The notes under the pieces: generated by a model
What the model was told of the DNA's origin: nothing
Databases searched by the model: none
Seen by the model: only the letters and a program-made list of their open reading frames with translations
Assembly: GCF_028554725.1 (NCBI RefSeq)
Contig: NC_071667.1
Coordinates: forward strand, 70,933,501 to 70,997,500
Origin: Zeugodacus cucurbitae
Lineage: Eukaryota > Arthropoda > Insecta > Diptera > Tephritidae
DNA length: 64,000 nucleotides
Reading direction: 5' to 3'
Position numbers and translations under genes: made by a program
Shown: positions 25,280-36,367 of the stretch, one piece after another
Numbering within the stretch: position 1 is the first letter of the stretch
Layout: every line of letters starts with the position of its first letter

Positions 25280-26544
25280 GCAAATTAAGCACGAAAAATA
25301 ATAAATAGCAAAAAACAAAAACAAAAACAGATATCAGCAATTTAAAACAAAAATAAACCTTAAATACATACATATTTACAAAGTAATAAAAAAAGAAGAA
25401 CAAGAAATACATAAAAAACAAACAAAAAACAAAAACAAAACATACTTCATTAAAGCATTATTATTAGCGTTAATTGCATACGATTGCATACATATTTATT
25501 AAAACAAAAAAAAATTCAAAAAAAAAAATAATAAAATTTTTGAAGTAAAAAATTCAAAATTACGTGTATACATACCAATGAGCAACACTGTAATTGTTGA
25601 GATTGTATTATCTATCACCAGTCACAAAATATGTAAAATTACTGTAATGTATTTGGAAAAAAGAACAGTTATTAATCGTAAAAAATCGGTGTGCATTTGA
25701 AATGTAGCAAACAATTTGCAAATAATAAAACATTTTTCACAAATTTCACGTTTTTTCACTTACGAATTATTTGAATTCAAAATATTAGTATATATTTGTA
25801 TATTTTACACCAAGCGTAGTTATTTTGTTGAATATTTGCTTAGACACCTTAAGTTAAGCCGCAAAGCCTTGAGTTTTACATAATTCAACGCGTCATACAT
25901 ACATTTAACATATAGCCGAGCATTTTTCCTTCAATTGATTACAGTTATAAGCGCGCTTTTATGATTTAAAGAGTTCTTGCTACGAAAGCTTTTCATAAAA
26001 CCATTATTTAGTAGGGCTCAGGAAGACCTCGAAACTCTCACGAACTTCCGCTTTAGTTAGCTTCAACCCAAGCTAGAATAGCTGGTATTAGAAAAAAAAA
26101 TATTTTATATTACCCCGTTGCATTTCTAGAATAATATTTCTTGCTTATTTTCTTTGTACTCGTATTGGATCAAAGCCGGAAAATTGAGATACGTAAAACC
26201 TGTCTAAGCTGGACACCTACACTGTTCAGCACTTTTTGTCCAAGTTACGCGAGTGTCCATGTTATGAAGGAATTATTGTTTGTGCTACATTATGTTGGTA
26301 CAGAACATTTTGTCCAATTTGAGCGAGTGTGCAAATTATAAGGGAGTCCAACTTTACAGGTTTTACGTATAAGTAAAAATAATATTTGTCCGTTTTGTCG
26401 AAGTTAGCCTCCAATATCGAAATACATATTTTCGAATTTCAAAAAGGTCTCTAACATTTTTCGATCACATTTTCATGACAGATGATATAAGGGATCCAAG
26501 TCAGATCTTAGAAAAAAATAAAAAAAAAAACAATACTGAGCCAA
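25280..26544 (+). other. 3' UTR of tau terminal exon B and flanking DNA
   Basis: Very A-rich sequence follows the stop. AATAAA at 25724-25729 with a downstream T-rich stretch is a plausible polyadenylation site. Beyond it nothing is recognised until the LINE remnant at 26.5 kb. Confidence 0.45.
25724..25729 (+). other. Polyadenylation signal candidate (tau)
   Basis: AATAAA about 450 bases after the stop of terminal exon B, followed by TTTTTCAC and TTTTTTCAC. AATAAA-like hexamers are common in this AT-rich DNA, so the assignment is tentative. Confidence 0.4.
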
Positions 26545-26945
26545 TTTAGGTTAGGTTACGCGGCAGATCTCCGCAACTGCAGAGAATCTCACTTAGACAG
26601 ATTCGACTGTCCTTTGTGAAAGCCGGATACTCCTGACGATTTCTAAGATCCTTAGAATACTACAGCGCGTGGAATCTATATAATGTTCTTAAGTCGGCTA
26701 ATGTCGATTCCAGTCACTTCACTAGGTTCGCTGAAGATGTGCCTACCGAGGTGCTTTAACCTAAGTCTGGCGATTGCTGGACATTGAACAAGGAAATGCT
26801 TGGATGATTCCTCTTTGCCTTCCTCCAAACAGCTTTGGCAACTAGCGTCTGACTTGATTCCAAGCCTCAGTAAGGACACCAATGATTGCCGAGGGATGAG
26901 CCTTACTAAGCGACAGCAGCTGGCCAATATAATCTGCGCTTAATT
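26545..26945 (-). pseudogene. Jockey-like LINE remnant, C-terminal zinc-binding region
   Basis: On the minus strand an 83-codon frame shows RLVRLIPRQSLVSLLRLGI and then a CX2C-X10-HX4C motif, ending HLGRHIFSEPSEVTGIDI. The same motif with identical spacing occurs at 52.9 kb. The 3' end runs into a TAACCTAACC tail. It is antisense to tau. Confidence 0.65.
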
Positions 26946-27894
26946 TAAAAATACTTGATTGCATATTGATTCGACATCTTAAGTAGAGAGAAAGGCCGCT
27001 TTGTCACAATCATACCAACATTTTGGCCAAATTGTGCCAGGATTTTTCGAAGATTCAATTTTGTTCGAAAAATGAAATAAAAGGAAAAGGTAGATTTTTG
27101 TAACAAATACTTCGATTTTGGAGGTTAACTGCTAGCAATGGAGACATTTTTTTTACTTGTGACTCAATTTCTCAAAAAAACAACTTTGGTTTGGTCCAAT
27201 AGGGCCAGATAGGGAGGTAACATCTTCTCGCCTCTCCGCCGAATATATGGTTAAATTTTTTTCGAAGCATTCTCACGTCAGGTTAACATGATCTTGAGCA
27301 CCATCATAATATATTCTATACTGTTTTGAAATATGAGTTATTTCGAAAAGTTCTAGGTCTGAGATAATTTTTTATTGTTGAAAATTATTTAAATCCTGAA
27401 AATATTTACATCTCCCTTATACGCTCATACAGCATAACATATTATCCATATAAAATCTTAGGCAGAAAGCTACTATTTACCAAAAAAAAAAAAAAGAAAA
27501 ATATCTATGTATGTGAATGAACTGTTATGTAGTAGTCTATATTAAAGAAATCTAAATATTATATATATTTACAAATGTATACACTTGAATAACTGTTACA
27601 CCTATATACATATACCTATACAACACAAACATACTCGTACATGCCCTGTAGGGAAATACAGCTGGTATGTTTAAATATCAATAATAATTAAATGTTGTAA
27701 ATGTTGGAGAGTAATATTTTTGAAGACATATCAAAAGCGGCGTATTAAAAAAAATGTGAAAAAACTTTGATTTTTCAAGAAAAATTATTTTTGACAATTT
27801 CTGATTTTTTTATTATTTATTATTTAAATTAATGCGTTAAAACATTTGAATATATTAAGTAGTTTCAAATTTCAACTTTAGAATTTCCTTGCAG
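26946..27894 (+). other. Noncoding stretch before tau terminal exon C
   Basis: AT-rich, with no recognisable gene or repeat. It ends at a TTTCCTTGCAG acceptor. Confidence 0.5.
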
Positions 27895-27969
27895 GGCTTC
27901 AATGATACCAACAACATAGACACAGTTAATAATACTATAGCAAGTAGTATTGCTTTCAAACCACCAAAA
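27895..27969 (+). CDS. tau: tau, candidate alternative exon C1
   Basis: A TTTCCTTGCAG acceptor precedes 25 codons in phase 0 (GFNDTNNIDTVNNTIASSIA...) and a GTAATT donor. It can join the last repeat exon and lead to the exon at 29917. Without the donor it would end ten codons later at a TGA (27997-27999 region). The composition is polar and Asn/Thr-rich. Confidence 0.55.
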
Positions 27970-28375
27970 GTAATTCAATCACATACATTTACACTCTGAT
28001 ACAATTTAATGGACCCAAGATTCTGAATAATCGTCTTTAAAGACCAACTCAAAGACCAGTGTAATAGTTTTGCAGTATATAATTTTGGACATAGTGAAGT
28101 CTTGAGAAAGTAGTAATGAAAACGATGAGAAAAGGATCTGAAATTTTCGGTTTTACTACCAACTCAGCTTTGCAATGTACTTCGCTATGTTATCAACCTT
28201 ATATATAAATCAGTTCTCAAAAGATTGTCATTTTGTCATACATTTTTGCACTCAAATAGGGAAACTACATAAATAACCTAGAAATATTTGAATCAAATAA
28301 TCAAATTATGCTGAAAGAGTCCCGATAGGAAATTGTAATTAAATTATAAAGAATTATCAAACATAATTTTTCCAG

Positions 28376-28406
28376 TACATTCTTCACACACGCGCCTTTG
28401 CCATTA
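28376..28406 (+). CDS. Candidate 31-nt microexon (tau)
   Basis: 31 bases lie between a strong ATTTTTCCAG acceptor and a strong GTAAGT donor. The length is not a multiple of three, so including it would move the following exon to another frame, which stops after about 20 codons. It could also be a pseudo-exon. Based only on splice signals. Confidence 0.28.
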
Positions 28407-29916
28407 GTAAGTTTAAACCAGTATAATTTTTTTTTTTTTAAATCCGCAACCAATTTTTGAAGTGTAATTCATAATTTTTTGTAACAAAACTTGTATTATT
28501 AAAACTACACAAAAAAATGCATAATTAATGCAATTTAGATACATTTATATATAATATAATATAAAACGAAAAAAAAACAACAAGAAATTCGTCAACTTCA
28601 TTCATATTAATATGGAAAATTGTAAACTAACATTGCAACAAATAAAATTGATTTGTCTAAAAAAAAAAAAAAATACAAAAAAATGCACTTTTTATTTAAA
28701 AATAAATATTCATTAAAAAAAAAAATATTTTTAGAGGAGTTTTGAAAGAAAAAATTATTTTTGCTTTAGTTTTGTAGCGAAATTTAGCCACAAAAGATTT
28801 TTTATACACAAAATTTCAACGACATTATAAATTTGTAGCAGCATTTGTAATTAAGCTATGGCAAATATCTGCAACAACACCGTTAGTAAAAAAAATGAAA
28901 CACACCAGCAACAAACTAAATGTATTTGCAAGCCAAGGCAAAGTGAAAATTCGGCCAACTTGAAATGTATTGGTAAACAATTTGCTGCAACACGCTAAGG
29001 TAGTAAGTTTTTTTTTACTGTATAATATAATATTTTTTGATTTTTTATAATTGACTATTTCGCAAAAAAATCATTTTTAAAAAATTTAAAATAATAATTT
29101 TTTGAAAAATAAATTAAATTAAATATAAAAAATGCAAGAATTAAAATAATATAACATTAAGAACCTGAAAAAAATATTTATGTAATGAAAAAATAATAAT
29201 AACAGAAAAAAAATAAATGGATAGATAACAAAAAAAAAACGCAAATAAAAATATTATAAAAAAATTTTGAAAAAATAAATAAATTAAATTATTGTTGAAA
29301 TAAATTATAAAAAATAATTCATTTATATATATAAGAATATATAAAAAAATAAATTTAATAATAACAATATTAAATAACATTTAACTAATAATAGAAAAAT
29401 ATACAATTTTTAATATAATGATATTATTTTGATAAAATTGCGAAATATATTAAATTTAAAAAATTAATTAAATACAAAAAATTAAAAAATAAATGAAAGA
29501 ATACAATACATTAAGAAATTTAATTAATTAAAGTAAAAAAGTAAGAAAAATCACTAAAGTAAAAAAAATAAAAAATAAAAATAAAAAAGAACTAAATATA
29601 ATATGTATATTATAATAAAAATAAAAAATTAACTAAAATAAAAATTTGAAATGTAAAACAAAACTTATAATTTTTTTTGATAAAGTAATTGCAAAAAATA
29701 ATATGAACATATTAAAAATTTCAAATAATAAATAAAAATCATCACTAGCAACAAAAAAAAATATTGAAAAAAAAAAATGAATAAGAAATCTCTTTACTTG
29801 CTTTTTGACATACATACATACCATGTTTTAATTGTCTTTTTTATGCATATTTAACTAACAAATCTCATTTAATTATTTTCCTCATCTCTGCTCCAACTAA
29901 ATGACGCTTCTTTTAG
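28407..29916 (+). other. Very AT-rich intronic stretch
   Basis: Almost pure A/T between about 28430 and 29800. The hydrophobic reverse-strand frames here (such as 29141-29380) are by-products of base composition. The last 60 bases become less AT-rich before the CTTCTTTTAG acceptor. Confidence 0.5.
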
Positions 29917-30102
29917 AACTGGAAGGTGCAAAAGGTTCAACGCGCCACCACAATCACCTCTTCCATGTCGCTGCCTGCTGAGTGCCTGGTGCTCTCAGTC
30001 TCAATGCCATCACTGAATGCGGAACAGAAACGTCCAAAAAGTGCTGGACCCAAGAAGAAACAAGGACAAGCCGTACATCCAAAACCCTTCCGTCTATACT
30101 AG
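29917..30102 (+). CDS. tau: tau, candidate terminal exon C2 (basic tail)
   Basis: After a CTTCTTTTAG acceptor, 61 codons and a TAG stop in phase 0 (NWKVQKVQRATTITSSMS...). The codon use and GC content stand out from the AT-rich flanks, which supports coding. The end is strongly basic (EQKRPKSAGPKKKQGQ). With exon C1 it gives a 626-residue isoform. AATAAA at 30427 and 30464 could end the transcript. It could instead belong to an unrelated small gene, but I see no start signal for one. Confidence 0.62.
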   Translation, partial: NWKVQKVQRATTITSSMSLPAECLVLSVSMPSLNAEQKRPKSAGPKKKQGQAVHPKPFRLY

Positions 30103-30426
30103 ATAGTGTAGCTCTATCATACATACATACAAACATATGTATACAATCACAAAAACTACAAATTTATGTAAGAAACTAGTCAACAGCACCGTTTCGAGTT
30201 CCAAGATAAGCCATCCATGTCTTCGAGAAGTTAGATACATTCAACTACAACAACAATACATACATAGAAATTGTAAAATACATATTCATCGTGTTTTGTG
30301 AAAATCATTTGCGCAACTGCAAAGGAGAATTCAGCAATACTAGAGAGAGATGATATTGAGTGAGCAGACAACGAATTCCATAAAATATTATTAAAGAAAA
30401 TTATAAATATTCACAAAATTTGCATA

Positions 30427-30469
30427 AATAAATATGTCATTAAAATACAATCAAGCATGTTGAAATAAA
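30427..30469 (+). other. Polyadenylation signals after tau exon C2
   Basis: AATAAA at 30427-30432 and 30464-30469, the latter followed by a T-rich GACTTTGTTTTTGG stretch at about 30495. Confidence 0.45.
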
Positions 30470-30664
30470 TAAATGAAATTAAATACATTTAAAGTGACTT
30501 TGTTTTTGGTTTAAAGAGATTTTTTAGTTCATTAAAAAAAAAAAAATTATTCAAATTTCTCCAATTTGTAGATTATTTGAAAACTCGAAAATTATATTAT
30601 TTATTATATTGTTACAAGCATCAAGTGAGTACTATTTCCTCATTAATAATATACTTTCAGTACA

Positions 30665-31080
30665 ACAAAAAATTTAATGAAAATTAATTACATAAAATTA
30701 ATTACATAAAATTATTATTTATAAAAAAATTTATGAAAATAAAATAAATAAAATGATTATTTATAAAAAAAAATTATGAAAATAAATCAAATAAAATTAT
30801 CATTTATAAAAAACAATTAACGAAAATAAAATGTATAAAATTATTATTTATAAAAAAAGTTAATTGAAATAAAATACATAAAATTATTATTTATAAAAAA
30901 AAATATGAAAATAAAATATTTAAAATTATTATTTATAAAAAAATTCAATGAAAATAAAATGTATAAAATTATTATTTATAAAAAGTTCAAAAAAAAAGAA
31001 TAATGAAAATAAAATATATAAAATTATTATTTATAAAAAAAATATGAGAATAAAATATATAAAAATATAATTTAATATAT
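30665..31080. repeat. AT-only minisatellite-like array
   Basis: About seven or eight diverged copies of a roughly 50-60 base unit, each containing AAATTATTATTTATAAAAAA followed by ATGAAAATAAAAT. It lies between the converging ends of tau and Mtl. Confidence 0.75.
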
Positions 31081-32917
31081 AAATAAATTCACCTTTTTTT
31101 TCATTTTACTTTATTCATTTGCATATATATATATATTCGCTTCGTTTCACAGTAGCTCTTCTCCTCCATTTTGTTTATACGTACATTATTAAATCTACTT
31201 CACTGCCGTTACTTTTCTTATTTTTGATTTTTTGTTTTTGTTTTTTACTATTATTACAATAATATATATAAAGTAAATATGTATTTATTTATTTTTCTCT
31301 TTATCGTTTTTTTTTTCTTTTTGACTCATACAAAATTACAAATAACATTTAAATACATTTTTCAAAATCTTTGAGGTTATAATTTCAAAAATTTGTTTAC
31401 AAATTGTAAAATATATATATATTAAAGTCGGAGTAATGCATGAGTGTGTGAATGTGTGTTGTTGAATGTGTTCAAGAGAAAGTAGAGTTTATATATTTTA
31501 TTTTATTAGCATTTATTTATTTAATTTTGTTTTCTTACGGTTTTATAAAATTCGAGTAACGAACTTTTTGTTTTAAAAAGATTTTTTTTACATTATATCT
31601 TCACATTCTATATAGTAACTGTTTTGCAATAATTAAATCATAATGTTTATGCATACATAATAAATAGTTTAAATGGCAAATGAAAAGGTATTTGTTATAA
31701 AAATAATAAAAAATTATTAAAATATAATAAACAGTCGTTAATTGTTTAGTTTATACAAATACATAGATGTATGTTTGTAGGTATGTAAACATATTAAAAA
31801 ACATAAAAAATAAATTGTTGTCAATTATATAAAATGCATAATTGTATAGTGTAGCTTGCGAAAAATTACCGCTACAGCGCTTTGTGAGGGGGAGACAATG
31901 TTTAATTGGCGGAAATTATTTATTTTTTTTTTTAAATTCTAAACAAAACTAACATTTTCTTTTAAATAGTTAACTAATAGCGTGTACATTTGTGCATCAA
32001 ACTACTACAAATGTAAATATGTATGTATGTGTCTACAACAAAAATTAGTCATTAAAATAAAAATTAGCATATTAACTAAAATGGGCGCTAGAATTTGGTG
32101 TGTCACAACACATAGTGACAATTTGTAGTTTTTTTCTTTTTATTTTTTGTATTTTTTGTCTAAGCTCAATTCGGTATGCGCCACAATGCGCTCAACCAAC
32201 TTCTTATCTGTTCAATATTATTTTTTTTTCATACAACAACTTTATACACTTAGCTGTTATTTAGCTTCAACTTTTCACTTAATTTTTATTTTCATTTTTT
32301 TTTTTTGTTTTTGCTTTTCTCATTACTCAATTGACTAGATAAGCTATTTTCTTTCTTTTGTCCAGTTGCGGTTCATACTAACAAAGAGTAATCAGCTGAA
32401 TAAATTTGAGACTTAAAATAAAATTTGTTTAGCTGCTGCTTGGTTACAGATATTATCGAATCAAATACTAGCTGCACAGTGCAATTAAGCTGCTGTTTTT
32501 TTAAATATTCGAGATTCAGTTTCGAAAAATCTGCGCTACAACAACTATTGTCTATAATAAAAGCTGCCAACATAAAAATGTAGAATGACAAAGCGATATT
32601 GTCGTCTTAGAAAAGCTAAAATAAGCATAATTTTGTAGTTATCGTAAAAAAGAGCCAATAAAATAGTAAACAAAAAAAAAATAAAAAAATTAAACATAAT
32701 ACCACAACACAACATTTCTCAAGTTGTCGCTGCCTACCGATTATAAACTTATATCAGTTCGTTAATAAATATTCGAGTTGGATTTCTTAGACACGAGTTG
32801 TTGACGCCTTGATTGTGTTTTGTGTGTTTGTTGCCGTATAAGGTAAGTGAGTGTTTTACTTTTTTGTTAAATATTTGTTGTTTTTGTTTTTGTTTCACTA
32901 TAGAAAAGTTGTAGATC
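31081..32917. other. tau-Mtl intergenic region, probably including Mtl 3' UTR
   Basis: AT-rich and without coding signal. TTTATT motifs on the + strand (AATAAA for Mtl) occur several times, so the Mtl transcript end cannot be placed. Confidence 0.4.
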
Positions 32918-33692
32918 TTACATAACTATACACTTTCGTTGACGACGTTTTTGTGGTTCTGGCCTGAGCACAGCTCTCACTGCCTCTTCGAAGACCTGTA
33001 AATATTTAATATTAAAATAATAATCAACTTCCCACATATTAACACCGTTACATACCTGCTTCAGTCCTCTTTGCGTTAATGCCGAACACTCCATATATTT
33101 GACGGCGCGTATTTTATTCGCCAATTTCTGGCCCTGCTCACGTTTCAACGGTGCCAAGCCCTGCTCGGCTAGTGCGCTAAGCGTTTCGCGATCATCACGC
33201 AAATCAATTTTGGTGCCTAAATTAGAAGGAAAATAATTTAGATTGATTGAAAAAAAAAGATATCTCAAATTATGCTACGCACCGACTAATATAATCGGTG
33301 CATCCGGGCAGTGATGCTTTATTTCAGGATACCATTTCGATGTGACATTTTCGAATGAGGATGGACTGGCCACGCTGAAGCATATGAGAAATACATCGGT
33401 TTGTGGATATGATAGCGGGCGCAGGCGATCGTAGTCTTCTTGACCCGCTGTATCCCATAAACCCAACGACACCTGTATTGTATCCACCGTCATGGGCGCA
33501 GAGTAGTTGTCAAATCTGGTTTGGAAAATATATGGCGTTAAATGTATGATTTTTGCTATATTTAAAGGCAACTTACACTGTAGGCACATATTCGCCGGGA
33601 AAACTGTCTGTGGTGTATGAAATTAACATGCAAGTCTTGCCAACGGTGCCATCGCCAACGACGACACATTTAATGGGCCTTCCTGTCGACAT
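32918..33692 (-). CDS. Mtl: Rac-like small GTPase Mtl (Mig-2-like)
   Basis: Four coding exons on the minus strand: 33692-33577, 33515-33283, 33216-33056 and 32995-32918. They give 195 residues with matching GT-AG junctions. The protein is a membrane-anchored Rho/Rac GTPase that controls actin in migrating cells and growing axons. Seen: P-loop GDGTVGKT (13-20), switch I YVPTVFDNYSAP, switch II DTAGQEDYDRL (60-70), TKID (118-121), the Rho insert, SAL (161-163) and a C-terminal basic stretch with the CAAX box CIVM. The sequence agrees closely with the Drosophila Mtl family rather than Rac1/2, Cdc42 or RhoA. An acceptor lies directly before the ATG, so a 5' UTR intron exists. Full length and intact. 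Confidence 0.95.
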
Positions 33693-35284
33693 CTGCGAAA
33701 AGCACACACACACACAAAGCGGAAAATATATATTAGTATTAAATGTAAATATATACATATATATTTGTAAGTTAAATATGAATGCAAGTCCAAGTGTGAC
33801 CAGTAAGAATTGTGTAATCAAATAAATTAAACTTCAGTGGCGTATGTGGAACAATGGAATGTACATAGCTTGCAGCGTTGGTGGAGTGTGGTACATTTAA
33901 TTAAATACAATTTGCCACTTGAGCACATTTACTGTCTTTCATTTTCCTTTGTATGGCATGTCAGCATGAGTGTTGGCAAACAGACACATATGTGTGTACA
34001 TATATAATAAGAACAAATCAGATGACATTTTAAACAATTTAAAATAAAAAAAAATTAAATTTAAAAAAATGTTTAATATTAGCAATTTCAATATTATAAG
34101 TACTTCGAAATTCCTAAAAATTAATTTAAATGGTTTAAAATTGAATATAAACACTTCAAAACAAAATATATGTCTAACATTCAGTTCTCCTGCTGCACAT
34201 TATCCTTCTCTTTTAAAACACATATTCATCATTATATATTGCTATTAATACTGATGAAGGAAAGGTGCGCCAAATTCTGGCAATGTCGCAAAAAATTTAT
34301 AGCACCTTTTAGTAGCAATAAATGCGTTCACCAATCCCTAATTTTCCCAAGAATCTTAAGGCACAAACTGAAACCCAACGCGTTGTCTTTATGAACCAAC
34401 GAAGACACTCAACAAAATAATATGCAATGAACGGAAAACAGCTTTAAAAGCTTAATGATAAAGAAATAAAAACACGCCTACACCACAAACAACAAATGAG
34501 CAAATCAAACACAACACAACACCACAAAAAGAATAACAAATCAAAAGAGCAATAAAAGACGAAATATAATGGGCATCTGTTTCGAGTGAATAGCTGGCTG
34601 GCTACAAAGCAAAACGCCAACGGCCGCCGGCGACATGATTCGCGAAACACACAAAAAATAAGCAGCATGCCAACCGAAATAGATCTTGTCCCCCTACAAG
34701 TTGAGCGCACCGCCCTGGACGACAAAGCGTCAGCGTCAGCCGGCGATTGCAGTGGCGGCAATAATGTTCTATTTCTGCTCGCCCGTCGTAAGCCCGTTGG
34801 GGGGAGATCTACATACATTACTGTCGGCCAAATTTTCTATTTTCGAAATGTACGAAATTAGGTTTACTATCAGCGCCACAATCATTGCGACAATCACAAC
34901 ATGGAAGTCACCTAAAAGTGATAGTTTTCCGCAACAACACCAATAGCATGAAGTGACTGTTGTAGAGGGTAGATTGTTTGTGGTAGCGACATTGTGGCAC
35001 CAATATTTTCATTCCAGCTTTTTGAAGGCTGATGTGATTCAAGTGTTATATGTTGTTAGTCAGCGCAATGAGTTAATAATTTGTGTTTGCTAAGACACTG
35101 TTCCTTCGCCAGTATTTACAATTTCACAATATAATATTGTACTTATGTATGTATGAGCATACGTATAAACCAAAATGGACAGGAGTGGTCTGTCAATGGT
35201 CACAATTCTTACCAAATACACACAGCCGTTTGCATATGTATATAAATATATTTCTTTTGTCGTGCATTTTTTCTGTTACCTTAC
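33693..35284 (-). other. Probable Mtl 5' UTR intron
   Basis: Bounded by the TTTTCGCAG acceptor before the Mtl ATG and a candidate GTAAGG donor at 35284-35279. It contains a short GC-rich patch at 34600-34810 with overlapping ORFs on both strands that show no recognisable protein. Confidence 0.45.
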
Positions 35285-35470
35285 TTTTGCAACGCACTCA
35301 GCTCCTCCGCTGCACAATCTTTTGTTGTTTTCTTAATCCACTTTTTTTTTTGCGTACTGCTACTGTTGGTGCTGCTCTACGTAGTTCCTTTCACTTTTTC
35401 GCCACAATTTTGTACTAAAACGTTTTCGATTTACTTTAATCGTACTCTAAACTGATTGTTTGCAGTAAAA
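35285..35470 (-). other. Candidate Mtl 5' UTR exon
   Basis: The minus-strand sequence ends at a GTAAGG donor. It has the A-rich, CAGCAG-containing look of dipteran 5' UTRs (GTGAAAGGAAC, AGCAGCACCAACAGTAGCAG). The upstream boundary is not visible. Inferred from composition and the donor only. Confidence 0.35.
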
Positions 35471-36001
35471 TTCGTTGATATTATATTAATTATTATTTAA
35501 TTTTACATAAAAGAACTGTGTAAAATAAATGCTGCTGCAACTTTAGCTTTGCTACTTTTTTTGTTACTTAATTCGCTTTTCTGCCTTGCTTTATCGCAGT
35601 TTTTGGTTTACCTACGAAGAATGCGTGTGCGCACTCATACACGCACACTTACACACACCCTTTTCGGCATGCAGTGCTGCCAAATCACCAAATGTGGAGC
35701 ATTTATTTGAGGGATTCTTGCGAAAATGTAAAAAATAAATAAGTTTTATAATCTGATTTTTAAAATAATGCTCAACTATATTTAAAAATGAAGTATTTAA
35801 ATAAAAATAATAAAAACTTATGAGTTAAAAATTGTATTGGCTACAGAAATTGTACACGTATAACTAGCAAATACTATTATGAAAAAAAGTACTGATAGGG
35901 AATAAACGTAAAACATTATAGATTTATTATTTAAAAATATTTGTTAGATTTTAAAATATTACTTAATAAATTGTTTAAAATAAAAGTTTTAATTAAAGAA
36001 A

Positions 36002-36079
36002 TTAAAATAATATCAACCGTGCATCTGCTTGCTTATCTTCAGTGCGCCCAATTATTTCTACTTCCTTTTCCTTCAACAT
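36002..36079 (-). CDS. Short ORF, possible first exon of an unknown gene
   Basis: 25 codons starting MLKEKEVEIIGRTEDK with AAA before the ATG. A weak GTTGAT donor-like site follows the GCACG codons. The charged composition looks protein-like, but nothing confirms it. Confidence 0.18.
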   Translation of the reverse strand: MLKEKEVEIIGRTEDKQADARLILF

Positions 36080-36232
36080 TTTGACAGTTGACTTTAACGA
36101 AATTTAATACCGCTCTTTTTACGCGTTGGAAAATTGTAATTATTAATTGAATTAAGTTTATAGTGTTTTTAGATAAATGTTAACAGCGAATAGCGTGTGC
36201 GATGACTTATTTGAGTACCCTTTTGTGTTATG

Positions 36233-36367
36233 GGATTATATTTGCGCGATTAAACGATAATGCTGCTCCTCTCGGATGTGCCGTATGAACGAGCGACCTT
36301 CCGGAGTTTTAAAGGAAGGAGTTCGCAAATCTTCAAATATGGATGTTGAGTAGCGCTTAATTACAAT
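36233..36367 (-). CDS. Possible orphan exon, protein-like frame without ATG
   Basis: The minus-strand open frame, about 45 codons, includes YSTSIFEDLRTPSFKTPEGR and then a charged stretch ending in a TAA stop. There is no ATG. An AG before CGCTACTC could be an acceptor, but it lacks a good pyrimidine tract. I do not recognise the protein. It could be a terminal exon, a decayed gene copy or chance. Confidence 0.25.

Noticed and set aside
29141..29380. Hydrophobic 79-codon minus-strand frame resembling a membrane protein
   Set aside because: Product of nearly pure A/T sequence, rich in Phe, Ile and Tyr only because of base composition.
34444..34818. 124-codon minus-strand frame upstream of Mtl
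   Set aside because: No recognisable domain. It lies in the probable 5' UTR intron, and several frames are open on both strands in the same GC-rich patch.
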